64,000 nucleotides of DNA. Source: Elymus sibiricus (taxonomy: Eukaryota > Streptophyta > Magnoliopsida > Poales > Poaceae). Each line of letters opens with the position of its first letter. Position 1 is the stretch's first letter. Shown here piece after piece: positions 1 to 10,414 of this stretch. The stretch is from NCBI GenBank assembly GCA_039707655.1, contig CM077675.1, positions 419,181,162-419,245,161 on the forward strand, read 5' to 3'. Made by a program: the position numbers and the translations under genes. A model generated the notes under the pieces. The model searched no databases and was not told the origin of the DNA. It saw only the letters and a list, made by a program, of their open reading frames with translations.

Positions 1-857
1 ATGCACTCATGCAAGAATCCTATGGGTTAATATGCGCAGGCGCTGGCCGCTTCCCAGCGATGAATTTCTCGTTGATAATGGCAAGGAGTGGCTAATGCTC
101 CTGCTAAGTATTTGCTCGGAGGCTGTCGGAGATATGGTCATCATGCTGATTTGGCGTATATGGCAGTTACGTAATGACATCTTCCACGGCAAGGAGGCCC
201 CACCCGTGCTTTCTTCGGTTGAGTTCTTGGATAGTTATTACAAATCCATTAACCTCGCTGGCAAGTTTACAGCTGATGATATGATCAAAGGGAAAATGCC
301 GACGGTGTCCCTCGAGATGCCGCTCCTGTCCTGCCTTGGCCGGCCCCGGCGCAAGGTACGGTGGCCCTGTCAGTCGACGGCTCGTACCAAACGGAGGATG
401 GAACCGCGGCGGCTGGGATGGTCCTAAGGTCTAGCGAGGGTGTGATCTTATTTGCGGCTTACCGCTACATCTTCCATTGTAATGATCCACTGGAGGCCGA
501 ACTACATGAGATGAAGCAAGGTATGGCCCTTGCCATTCAACACTCAAGCTCTCCGGTGGTGTTACAGTCGGATTCCTCTGAAGCGCTATCATGCCTGTCC
601 ACGGATGCTTTGCGGCGGTCAGCTTATGGCTAGTTAGTCTTGGAGATATTACACTTAGCTGGTAGTAGGGAGTTTTTACCTCAGAAACTTAGTCGCTCTC
701 AGAATAGAGTTGCCGATCGTTTGGCGAATTATAGCCGATCGGAGCGAGCCACCGCTGTTTGGCTTCGCGCAGTACCACCTTGTATTGAGGACTTCTGGCC
801 TCTCGACTGTAACTCTATGAACTTGCAATAAAACTCGCTTTACCCTCGCAAAAAAAA
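1..857 (+). mobile_element. LINE (non-LTR retrotransposon) 3' end, cut by the left edge
   Basis: The left edge lies inside the C-terminal part of a plant LINE ORF2. Near 130-190 the frame reads the conserved tail segment IWRIWQLRNDIFHG, which follows the zinc-knuckle region (zf-RVT) of plant LINEs. It is followed by an RNase H domain and a short 3' UTR ending in a run of eight A's (850-857). The frame changes between about 320 and 400, and there is a stop at 631-633, so this is a decayed copy. The 5' part lies outside the window, so no TSD can be tested. Confidence 0.85.
361..831 (+). pseudogene. RNase H-like domain of a LINE ORF2 (broken)
   Basis: The translated frame shows the usual plant LINE RNase H (RVT_3) landmarks in order: a first aspartate in LSVDGSY, a glutamate in PLEAELHEMKQG, a second aspartate in LQSDSSEAL, and a last acidic site near NRVADRLANYS. 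This domain would remove RNA from the RNA:DNA hybrid during target-primed reverse transcription. The frame is interrupted by TAG at 631-633 and continues in phase after it to 829-831. The preceding ORF segment is in another phase, so at least one indel lies between about 320 and 400. No product is expected. Confidence 0.8.
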
Positions 858-1395
858 TGCCTATGTCAAACCCTTCATTTCTTTTTAAGTAGAACGTCAA
901 ACCCTTCCCGATCAGCCTGTGCTCGCTCCATCCTGTCACTTGTTGGTTGTCGTACAGTTGTTGGGCAGGCCCAGTTCGGTAGGCCTTTTTTCTTTCTTTC
1001 GACAGGCCAAGTTCAGTTATTCGGCTTCTTCTTTTTTGATATTCCAGTTGCTGCAGACTGTAGTTGGTGGGTTTGGGCTTCTTTCATAGTGATTATGTGC
1101 TTGCAGAAAAAAAAATGACAACCCAGGATTCATTTTTGGTTTTGTCACATTTTCTACTAAATAATGGTAGTTCCTAGACGTATTTGAACTAGTAATTTAA
1201 CCAAACAAAAAACAAACAATGTCTAAAAATGTCCAATTTACATGCAAGATGATACTGAGAAAAAGTATTTTTCTTTTGAGAAAAAATAGTAGATTTCTTA
1301 AATATACACAAGTCAATCATCGCGGCGCGCGCATGCGATTCTTAGAAAAAAATCAAACAAAGGAAGAAAAAAAGACCCGCAAAGGTTGCAGTAGT
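858..1395. other. No gene recognised; AT-rich spacer
   Basis: No coding signal, terminal repeat or TSD was found. There is a pyrimidine-rich stretch around 985-1035, and several A-rich runs occur after 1100. It may be flanking DNA of the LINE or an older element. Confidence 0.5.
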
Positions 1396-2530
1396 GTTGT
1401 AGTGCTTGCAGTTGCAATTTTGCGGTCCCCAATTTTTAAAAACATACTTTTAGAAAAAATAATTTTAAAAAGCATAGTTGCAATTTTGCGGTCCCCAATT
1501 TAAAAACTTGCATTTTCAATACCTCGAGGATTTCAAAAAACTTTCAGTTGCAACCTGCTTTGGATAACGTGTAGTTTGACCCCCCTGGAAAACGTGCAGT
1601 TGCGACCTGCCTTGGAAAACGTGCAATTGCGATTTCCCATTGGGGACCTGTAGTTGCGACCTGCCTTGGAGAACATGCAGTTGCGGTTCCCCCTCATGAA
1701 CATGCAATTATGCAGCACTGAGATCTTTACAGTTGCGACCCTAGAAAAAAACTTGAAGTGGGACCCTCTTGGATTTTTATATCATTTAAATTAAAAACAG
1801 AAAAGAACCAAAAACACAGGAAAAGGGGAGAAAACAAAAGGAAGAACAAAAAAACATGGGAAAATCTATTTTTACAAAAAACACATACGAGGAAATAATA
1901 ATAAAATTCCTTGAAAAACATATGGTAAAAAACTTGAAAAACAAAAATGAAAAACTTATTTAAATTGTGGCCGAGTTCGAAAATGTGAAGTTGCGACATG
2001 CCTTGAAAAACATGCAATTGCGATCTACCCCCCTTGCTTGAGGACTTGTAGGTGCGACAAAACCTAGAAAACTTGTAGTCGTGACCTCCTATAGAAAACG
2101 TGTAGTTACGATTCCCCCATTGGGGGCATGCAGTTGCGACAAACCTTAGAAAACTTGCAGTTGCGACCTGCCTTGGGAAAACGTGCAATTGTGATTCCCC
2201 CTTTGGGACATGTAATCATGACAAAAACTAAAAAACTTGCACTTGTGACCTCCTACAGAAAACTTGTAGTTGCGATTCCCCCCTTGGGGACATGCAGTTG
2301 CGACAAACCCTAGAAAACTTGCAGTTGCGACTTGCCTTGGAAAACATGCAGTTACGATTCCCCCTTTGGGACATGTAATCGCGACAAAACCTAGAAAATG
2401 TGCAGTTATGGTTCGCCCCTTGGGAACATGCGATTGCGATAAACTCTAGAAAACTTACAATTGCGATATGCCTTGGAAATCGTGTAGTTTCGATGTTGGA
2501 GAAACATGGAGTTGTGACATGCCTTGGAAA
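1396..2530. repeat. Degenerate array with an approximately 82-bp period and a GTTGCGAC core
   Basis: The motif GCAGTTGCGAC, followed by CTGCCTTGGAAAAC or AAACCTAGAAAAC and then GATTCCCCCTTTGGG, recurs many times. Between 2111 and 2356 the GATTCCCC blocks fall at about 2111, 2193, 2274 and 2356, a spacing of 81-82 bp. The left part (1396-1740) is more diverged. A purine-rich, non-repeating segment (about 1780-1960) interrupts the array. All open frames in it are periodic by-products, not genes. It is probably the internal array of a DNA transposon of unknown family. Confidence 0.75.
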
Positions 2531-3268
2531 ATCAATGATCTCCCCTTCTCTCAGTTCTCACTCTCTCTGCCCACTCTCGGCTCCGAGGAGACGAAGAGAA
2601 AATATTGGGCAGGGAAGTGGAATAACAACAAAGCTCGTCGATACGCCTCCCTACTAGATAACTCACCACTAAAACGTCAACTTTCGAAAACGGATTAAGA
2701 AAAAACATGAGAAAACAGCCCACGACAGATAAAAAGCTAACATGGCCCGCATACCACCTGGGACAATCTTGCGAAAGCATGAATCGCGACCAGAAAAAAA
2801 AACCAACAGCTGATACAATGAATGATGCCAACCTAAAAGCAAAACCGATAAAAAAACCAAAATAAGTAAAAGTAAAAAGCTGAAAATAGAAAACAAAATA
2901 TATAGAAAAAAACAGGGAATAAAAGAGAACGCTGAGAAAAAAAAAACAGAAAAGGCCAACATGGCCCGATACACATATACAGTGACTAACAAACAAGGCA
3001 GTGCCGCGATTAAAAAAATGCAAGGCAGGGTTGCTACGCTGGAAAAAAACAAGGCAGCATCGCTAGCTACCTCTTCTTCGATCACTACGGGAGGACGTGA
3101 CGGGCCGTGATGGGCCACCAGGATGACAACAAACAACCGAGAAAAAAGGGGTCGAGGACAACTTCGCTGGGACATGCACGAATCGCTAAGTGCTTTTTAA
3201 TCCAACGATTGTGTAAGTGAATGAGACCATAACTGAAACTCGGCTAGCTGAGTTCCAGCAACACCGTA
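2531..3268. other. No gene; purine-rich tract next to the array
   Basis: Positions 2770-2965 are nearly all A and G on the plus strand. Read on the minus strand this gives hydrophobic, Phe- and Leu-rich open frames, which are compositional artefacts. After 2965 the sequence becomes more GC-rich and includes GGGCCGTGATGGGCC near 3101. The order of array, purine tract and GC-rich head matches the pattern seen three more times after 56000. No ends or TSD were found. Confidence 0.45.
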
Positions 3269-3348
3269 TATTTTTCTATAAACTTGGTCAAACATAAACA
3301 CATTTTTTTAAAAAAAAAAATACACTTTATATAAAGGAACGGAGGGAG
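3269..3348. mobile_element. Stowaway MITE remnant (one end only)
   Basis: The segment ends with GGAACGGAGGGAG (3336-3348) followed by TA (3349-3350), the classic Stowaway/Tc1-Mariner terminal repeat and TA target. The interior has the family's typical CTATAAACTTGGTCAAAC stretch. The opposite CTCCCTCCGTTCC end is missing, so the element is truncated at its left side. Confidence 0.75.
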
Positions 3349-3350
3349 TA

Positions 3351-4404
3351 TTTCTTAGACTGACTGGGGAATAAATTATTGGTGATCTTACTGAGCGAAC
3401 ATTTTCTGGCAGTATTTTTTGAGGAACGCTTCCTAGGGTGTTCGATCCCACGCGTGAATCTCAAAGTGGTGACACTTCGTAATTCCATAGGGAACATCGC
3501 AAACGTTCCCTCCCACATACCATCCTGAGTGAATGATCTTGTGTGTAGCATGACACTCCCTATGATGTACCATAGTATGACAATTACTGAAAATATGTAT
3601 GACAACTTCTCAGGGTAGCATGTTAATTTATCCTGCTGCAACATTGCAATTCCTGGACATGTGGGCAACTTCTTCTTTTCAGCCTGTCCATCCTCTCTGT
3701 TGCAGCATCACAAATCTCTGAAATGCATGACAATGTTCTCGGTTGTAGTATGACAAAAAAAAATCTGTTAAAGCACGGCAAATATTTCTTAGCATGACAA
3801 ACCTCTTTTTTTATAGCATGACAAATATCTCTATAACAGCATGATAATTCCTTAAACGCTTTCTTGTGAGTGATGTATTGAGGGAACGCTCTTTTATGAA
3901 GCCGTTTGTTCAAATGAGCCTCCGAGAGAGAACGATCATTCGGACCAGGGACACCAGAAAGGCACATTGTCTTTCTTTTGGAGTCCTAAATTAGTCAATT
4001 ATGCTCATCATCTGATTACTCTTTAGGGTGTGGCTAGATCTCAATCGGCCAAGACTTGATGAAGTCCCAGTCATGTGACAAAACATGTAAAAAGGGAAGA
4101 AAAAATAAAGAAAATTCTACACCAATTTCCACGCAAGATCTCGCAAATATTGCCTCGACTCAGACTTAGTTAAATCTCAAGACAATTGAGATTTAGCAAC
4201 CCCATTCTCTTTATGGGATTGTGATGACGCTAAAGAGTATTGAACTACTGTTCGTGCAATCTCAATTTGTTTGGGTTTGTTTTTTTAAAAACAGCACCAT
4301 GTGTCGGATTTAGTTTTTTGGACCAATTTAACCTCGCACGAAAATTGGCCGGCTGATCATACTTTTCAAATGAATCCACCACACAAGTTTGTATATTGCA
4401 CGTG
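3351..4404. repeat. Diffuse GCATGACAA-type repeats, then plain spacer
   Basis: Between about 3530 and 3850 the words GCATGACA, AGTATGACAA and AGCATGACAAA recur at irregular 30-60-bp intervals, mostly followed by T-rich words, so this is a decayed array. From 3870 to 4404 there is no repeat structure, ORF or terminal repeat that can be supported. Confidence 0.45.
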
Positions 4405-4407
4405 TAA

Positions 4408-5565
4408 GAGCATCTCTAGCAGACCCCGTATAATCGCCGGAACTGTAAAATTCCGGCGGTTATACGGGTTTGGGCCGTTTTAGCTACCAGACTAGACACC
4501 GCAAACGCAGCCCGGCCCGTAAAATTTTTGTGGTGGCCCGGATACGAGACCCCGCGACCACTATATCTGCGGGTTTGGCTGCTGGATACGGGTCCGAACC
4601 CTATCCCTCCGCCGCTGCGAAAACCCCCACCCCTCACCGCCGGCGCCTCAGATCCGCCGCGCGAGCATCCAATCCGCCGCCTCGCCCCGCCAATCCACCT
4701 CTCGAGATGGCGAATGACGACCCCGAGAGGGCGCGGTGCGTCAGATCCGACGCGGCGCGGAAGCGCGCCGCCTTGCGGTACACGCGCTAGGGCCGGTCGC
4801 CGCCGCCGTCGCTCCTCCGCCACGAGATGGAGGAGTACGACCGCGCGCGCGACCGCCTCTTCTCCGGCTCTGGCAGCTCTTCCGGGGCGTCGAGCTCGCG
4901 TTCCTCCCTCACCCCGGTGAAGAGGGGGCTAGAGGAGCTCCCCCCGGTGAAGAGGGAGCCGGAGGCCAAGGCGGAGCCGGAGCGACGTGCCGGGGGCATC
5001 GTCGGGCCAGTGGACTTCCTCCCACCGGCAGAGGCGGGCGCCCTTTTGCCCGCGCCGGAGGGACGACGACATCAACCCCGTGCTCTACGAGCAGGGTGTC
5101 GCGTCGGCCCTCGCCTTCGGCGACAAGGTGGAGGAGTGGCGCCGCGTAGCCGCTGAGCAGGAGTGCATCTACGACGACCTCACCTCCTCCGACGACGAGG
5201 AGTGAGCGCTGTCGCTGGACAGCTGTCGCACGAGCTCCGGTGAGCTCTATTTTGCATAGTGCGGTAGAGTAGTTAGCTCCGGTGAGCTTTATTTAGCGTA
5301 GTGCGGTAGGGTAGTAGCTCTGGCGTAGCTCCGGTGAGCTTATGTACATATTTATGCTATGTAAAATGATGATATGTACTAAATGATTGATGCTCCGGCC
5401 ATCTTTTCCGTTAAATTTCTCGCGCGAAAGAATTTTTTCAAATTTTATGGTTTGGGATACGGGTTCTGCTCTGCCTCCAGGAATTGCAGCCCGTATTGAC
5501 CCCTCCGCGCGAACTGTAAACGCAGTTTATAGTTTCGCAGAATAAAGGGTCTGCTAGAGATGCTC
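4408..5565. mobile_element. Non-autonomous PIF/Harbinger element, 1158 bp, TSD TAA
   Basis: Terminal inverted repeats GAGCATCTCTAGCAGACCC (from 4408) and its complement ending at 5565 are near-perfect. They are flanked by TAA on both sides (4405-4407 and 5566-5568), the trinucleotide target of PIF/Harbinger elements. Subterminal sequence is also inverted: CCGCGTATAATCGCC-like on the left, and GGTCTGC preceded by a CGCAGTTTATAGTTTCGCAG tract on the right. The interior carries a GC-rich ORF relic on the plus strand but no transposase, so transposition would have needed proteins in trans. Confidence 0.9.
4707..5205 (+). pseudogene. Harbinger cargo ORF with VKRE repeats (broken)
   Basis: A GC-rich frame starts at ATG 4707 (MANDDPERARC) inside the Harbinger element. 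It meets TAG at 4788-4790, then continues in the same phase as MEEYDRARDRLFSGSGSSSG from 4827. Two lysine blocks, TPVKRGLEE and PPVKREPEAK, follow; the second contains VKRE, which fits the SUMO-acceptor consensus (hydrophobic-K-x-E). Around 5045-5070 the phase shifts by one, and the C-terminus reads DDDINPVLYEQGVASALA, then ends DDLTSSDDEE before TGA at 5203-5205. I do not recognise a known function. The acidic tail and low-complexity Ser tract suggest a disordered protein. One stop and one frameshift make it a pseudogene here. Confidence 0.6.
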
Positions 5566-5568
5566 TAA

Positions 5569-7476
5569 TGAGGGCATTTCCACGCTGAACCTTAAATCAG
5601 ATTTCTTCTTCGTCCATGGACACTGATATGGGAGTTGACCATTCAAACATATTTGCATACATTTCAAAAATTATTTGAAGAAACCACACATAACATGCAA
5701 ACTGGACGATTTTCATATAAACCAGATGAAAACAATTTACATTTCAAACATATCCACTATAACACCATGCTCCCAAGTTTTAAAAAGCTCACATTCAAGT
5801 GATTCTCCAATTAGAATTGCGTCATCCGATTTTGACCGGATCAACAATTTCTCAAAGCTCTCTAATTTCATTGTTTTATAATCCTCTATAACACTAAGCT
5901 CCTTAGTTTTAAAGAGCCTACATTTAATTGAGGTCTTCAATTAGAATTGGGTCACTCGATTTTGGTTGGGTCAACAATTTCTTGAAGCTCTTTCATTCAA
6001 TTATTTTATACTATACACTATGCTTCATAAATTTTAAGGCTCACAATTAATTGAGGTATTATATTTAGAATTAGGTCACTAACGATTTTTCAAATCAATC
6101 AGTAGCAACAGGTCTATAAAAACATATCAATACTGCTTACCCTTCCACTACCTAGGAAAAAGAAGCACCACCATGTGATATTATAGCACCAATATAGTAC
6201 ATGCAACCACCGACACAGAAATTTCTTCACATAAATATAGGTTGGTTCGTGGATAAACAGAATCACATCACGAAGGACCCACCAAATCACCACATTATAA
6301 ATTAAAACACAACACACACTGTATCATCTTCCCACCCGCCAAACTAAACATTCCATCTAGTTTTTAGTAGGTTGAATTGACCAAGTTCACAGAAAAAATA
6401 TCGGCATTCACAATATTAATTTTTTATGAAAATTCATTTAATAATGAATTAAAAATATCAATTTGATATTATGGATTGTGAAATATTTCTCTACAAATTT
6501 GATCAAACTTAAAAAGTTTGACTTTTCAAAAAAGTAATACACCTTATATTTTAAAACATAGTGATTTTTTAAGAAACTCAGCAACACCAACGGCGCAACA
6601 AAGTGTGTCCAACCCTTCTAGTATACTATATCACTAATCCTCCTAGAATTGGAGGCCTCTCATTCAATTGAGGTCACCGATTTTGACCGAGTCAACAATT
6701 TTTCACTCAATTATTTTAATCCTCTATAACACCAAGCTTTCTATTTTTTAAGGCCTCGCAATCAATTGAGGTCTCAATTTAGAGTTGGTTCATCCAATTT
6801 TGACCGGATCAACAATTTCACAATGAGCTCTCTCATTCATTTTAATACACTATGCTCCTTAATTTTAAAACTTCTTCCGTCAATCCTTGATTTAGGCTCC
6901 GTCAATCCTTTGTTGTGGCAATGCAATCTCTAAATTCGTTAAGCTATCCCGTTTTAAAGCCCCTCATTCAACTCAAAAATTTCACAATGAGCTCCCTCAT
7001 TCATTTTTTAATACACTATGCTCCCTAATTTTAAAGCTTCTCCCGTCAATCCTTTCTTGTGGCAATGAAATCTCTAACTTCGTTAAGCTATCACATTTTA
7101 AAGTCCCTCATTCAACTCTTCAATTTGGATTGGATACATAATTGATTGGGTCGTTCACCCTGGCTTCATCATGGGATCTCTCAATGAATGGGTGACAAAA
7201 TGGAAGTGTCGCCCATGACACGTTTAGCACCAGCATAAAACACGTTTTCAACAATGTAACTAACTTTCTCATGTTTTTTTACTAATTAAAAGACATCCTC
7301 CAATCACATGGTCAAAAACATTCACCCAAACACCACAATAAAAAAATGATAAACTCACGAACGATTCGCTACGGATTGGTTATACCAAACACTGTCCCAC
7401 CAATCACTTCCCCAATTTGCACCGTTGGCCCAATTTTTTCCTAATCCCAGATCATAAATTGACATATATCCATCTG
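5569..7476. mobile_element. Helitron-like AT-rich repeats, left flank of the CACTA insertion
   Basis: Blocks such as CTCATTCAATTGAGGT, then GATTTTGACCGGATCAACAATTT and AACACCAAGCTC recur every 120-150 bp across 5770-7130. Near 6591-6621 a GGCGCAACAAAGTGTGTCC segment is followed by CCTTCTAG and then T, which looks like a decayed Helitron 3' end (hairpin about 10 bp before CTAG, insertion before T). The same families resume after the CACTA element at 22993, so the CACTA inserted inside them. No Rep/helicase coding sequence is present. The Helitron assignment is inference. Confidence 0.5.
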
Positions 7477-7498
7477 TAACACTACAACAAGAACCCCC

Positions 7499-7640
7499 AT
7501 ATAGCAATGCATAGTTTGCAACGCTTTGAGAATGCGTTGCAATATATCGTCGTTACAACGCATATATACATTGGCAAGGACATCCGTTGTCGCTGTATGG
7601 ACAACAACGAATACTATATGTTGTAGTTTTGTGTTGCTAT
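7499..7640. repeat. CACTA 5' subterminal repeats
   Basis: The motif GCAACGC or its complement GCGTTGC, with nearby TATATA words, occurs at least six times in both orientations (for example GCAACGCTTTGAG, ATGCGTTGCAATATA, TTACAACGCATATA). Such subterminal motifs are known binding sites of the TnpA protein in En/Spm. The matching cluster lies at 22700-22970. Confidence 0.75.
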
Positions 7641-8502
7641 GTGTTAATGGACAGAGGAACAGATCGTCCTCCCATGTAGAATTCTGATTCGTGGGCCCAA
7701 AAATAATAATAACGCTTTTCTGTTTCCTTTATTTATTAGTTATATTCTTTTCTCTTCCAATAAGTCATATAATAATGTAAGAATTGAATACCTATAATTG
7801 CTTGAATCTGAATCTCGGTGCTGTGAGAATACGCCGCCGCCGCCGAGCAATCCCACCTACCGCCGTCGCCCGAAGCACCCAAGATCCACATCAGTCCGGA
7901 CGCGTCGTCCACCATATTGCACGCACGGACGCCGAACTCCCCTCCACCTCCACCCTCCCAGGCCGCCTCACCTTGCTGCGCCGCCACCGAGCCATCTCAC
8001 TTCCGCCGCCGGCTCCAAGCCCCCCGTCCCCATACTGCACGCCCGACCGTCCAAACCCCCTCCCACGCTGCCGTCCCTTGCTACCTCCACGTACCCTCGT
8101 CGCCAACTTGCCGTGCTGACACTGCTCTCCCTGGATCCCTGCACCTAGCAGCGCCGCCAGCCAGTCGGATGCCAATCGCTGCCTCACCTGAAGTTGTACG
8201 AGCGAAGCGCCCCTGCATAGGTGACCTTCCCTCACCCTCTTCATCTCTTGTCTGAAACTGACCTTTTCCGCTGGTTATAAGAACTGAATCACCTGAGATT
8301 CATCTCGTTGTCTGAAAGTGTGAAGATCAGTATAGATCTATTCTTGTACCCAATAGAAAACTGACACCTGAACTGAACTTGCTGCAGGTGAAGTCAATTA
8401 AGTATATCTATCTAGCATAATCATGTGCACCTGCTATTCAAGAAGTCATATTAACAAACTGAATTTGTAGATGCATCTATATAAGTCAATTCAGTCAACG
8501 TT
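7641..8502. other. CACTA 5' region with GC-rich patch, no gene assigned
   Basis: From about 7820 to 8250 the sequence is rich in CCGCCG and CCTCC words and open in several frames, but none has a recognisable domain. A possible 5' leader or promoter region for the downstream transposase gene is the simplest reading. The rest (8260-8502) is plain AT-rich sequence with CTGAA-containing words. Confidence 0.4.
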
Positions 8503-8745
8503 CATCAGTACAAACTGAATTTGTAGATTTTTTTTAACAATATAAACAAAAGGCCGATATTGTGCTAGTTTATCAGTACAAATTGGATTTATAAAAAAAA
8601 TAACAGTATAGACAAAGGCATATACTGTACTGTGTAAGTTTACCACTATAAACTGAATTTATAAACAAAATTTTAACAGTACAGACAAAATGCAGAGACT
8701 ATGTACCGAGTATTGTGGTCGTATATCAGTGTAAACTGAATTTTG
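8503..8745. repeat. Imperfect 70-85-bp tandem repeat inside the CACTA
   Basis: The block (C)AGTACAAACTGAATTTGTA, then an A- and T-rich run, then ACAGTATAGACAAA and a GTACTG-rich part is repeated about three and a half times, starting near 8503, 8571, 8642 and 8727. Copies differ by small indels. It is non-coding. Confidence 0.65.
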
Positions 8746-10108
8746 TTCAGTGATGCATCGCGTGCTTATTCTAGCCGAGGACTACTGAGCACTGAGCTAT
8801 GTACAAACAAGAAGCAGACTATGTACTATGTACTGACTACTAACGTACAGTTTTATGATCTGAGCTCCCCCCAATTTCGTGTACTAGTCTATGCTTCGAT
8901 TAGTAGAAAGCCTGCACCTTGAACTTGACTCCTTGAGGTGAGCTGCCGGACTAACGGAGCAGCAGGGAAACAGAGAGGCCGGATTGGGACTCGAGCAGTA
9001 GCCAGTAGGGCTTGGTCGTAGGGTATCTGGGCGTCGAGCAGTAAGCCAGGAAGGAGACAGGGGCACTGGGCACAGCCGCACAGGGTCTTGAACTTGAGAG
9101 CCTTGAGGGTCACCGTCCTACTGAGAGCCCATGACGGAAGGGTGTCACCGACTTGCCGTCTTGGCCCGTCGACCAGGGAAGCGCATCGAGCAGGAAGTAG
9201 CCAACCTGCTGTCTCAACGAACGGGAAGGGAGCAGGGGCTAGGGGAGTTGTGCCGCCGGACTCCATCCTCCGATGATCTATCCTCTGCCTCTCCGTTATA
9301 AGAAGCTGATATTGTGATATAAAACTTACTGTTCTGCTTCAGAACGATTTCAGTATATAACAGAGTATACACATGTTTTCTTGTACGATGTAAACCATTG
9401 AATTTCAAATAACTTTGCTACTTAAATGTTATTTTGATAAAATGGGAAACCATTATATGGTTCTGCAAGCCAAGGCAAATGTGTATGGTTATACCCTTAC
9501 AATTATAGAAATGATCTGTCTGTCTGAATATCAATGACTACACAACGTATTTAATGTACAGGGGACAGAACCAAAAGAAAAAAAGATAGGTGTATTCTTG
9601 CCTATGGTATTGTTTCAGTGGTACATGGCATTAGTCGATGATGCTTCTTCATGAGATGTATCAGTATGTTATGCAGCTAAAACTAAGTGTATGTATACAA
9701 TATAGCTGATATATTGAGTTGAGTGTTCTTCAAAAAAACAAACCCAGATCAGCCGTCAGTGTAGGTATCCCATATTAACATCGCAATGTTGTTCAAAGTG
9801 GATGAAACCTTCAAGTTTATCAGCTACATGTCGGAGACTCTCTACTATGCATCTTTTTTAGATCCTGCATGTTCAGTTTCATTAGCTTGTAGTTTTGAAA
9901 AAAGTTTATTGTGGTGTACTGTTGTTGATCATGTAGTCCTATTACTATAAAATGTATTCTTCTATTGGCAAACTGACCATGCCCATTGGGAAATATATGG
10001 ATGATATACATGTCCTTGTTGGTTGAGAGAAAATTTGATTGTTAGGGTAGTATGATCATGCTTTAACGACTCTAAGAAACATGAGCTATTTTGTTCTTCT
10101 CTTTTCAG
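8746..10108. other. CACTA interior upstream of the transposase, no gene assigned
   Basis: A moderately GC-rich patch (8880-9290) with CTTGAACTTGA words and short open frames shows no known domain. The remainder is AT-rich. A probable untranslated exon follows at about 10109-10189, with a GT donor at 10190 and an AG acceptor at 10406-10407 before the transposase start. Confidence 0.35.
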
Positions 10109-10414
10109 AATTTCTGTCACATCTGTACCATCGACCAGCTGTCTGACAATTGCTGCCTACACCAGCACCAAAGACACGGCCCCGCCTAGGTAAGCTTATC
10201 GCCCTTTTCATCTCTTGTATGATCTTATCTACTTAATCTTTGGAAAATATTTATGTCATTGATGATGCAGTTTGCTAGAAAAAGTCTAAGTTTGATATTT
10301 TTATGGTCTGCTTATGCTTGTTAGGCATAACTTGTCTTGATTGTTAACTGGAAAATTGGATTAAGTAGAATTCAACCTTGCAATGACAATTGAACTCTTT
10401 ATTGCAGAGTGGGT

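Noticed and set aside
2111..2400. Regularly spaced repeats resembling a CRISPR array
   Set aside because: Units are adjacent and diverged with no unique spacers, and the genome is a plant.
2532..3175. Hydrophobic, membrane-protein-like frames on the minus strand
   Set aside because: They arise from a purine-rich tract read in reverse (Phe/Leu/Ser only); the same artefact occurs at 57600-58250 and 60300-60430.
6480..6560. Stowaway-like interior (TTTGATCAAACTTAAAAAGTTTGAC)
   Set aside because: It resembles the core of a Stowaway MITE, but neither terminal repeat nor TA duplication is present, so no element is called.
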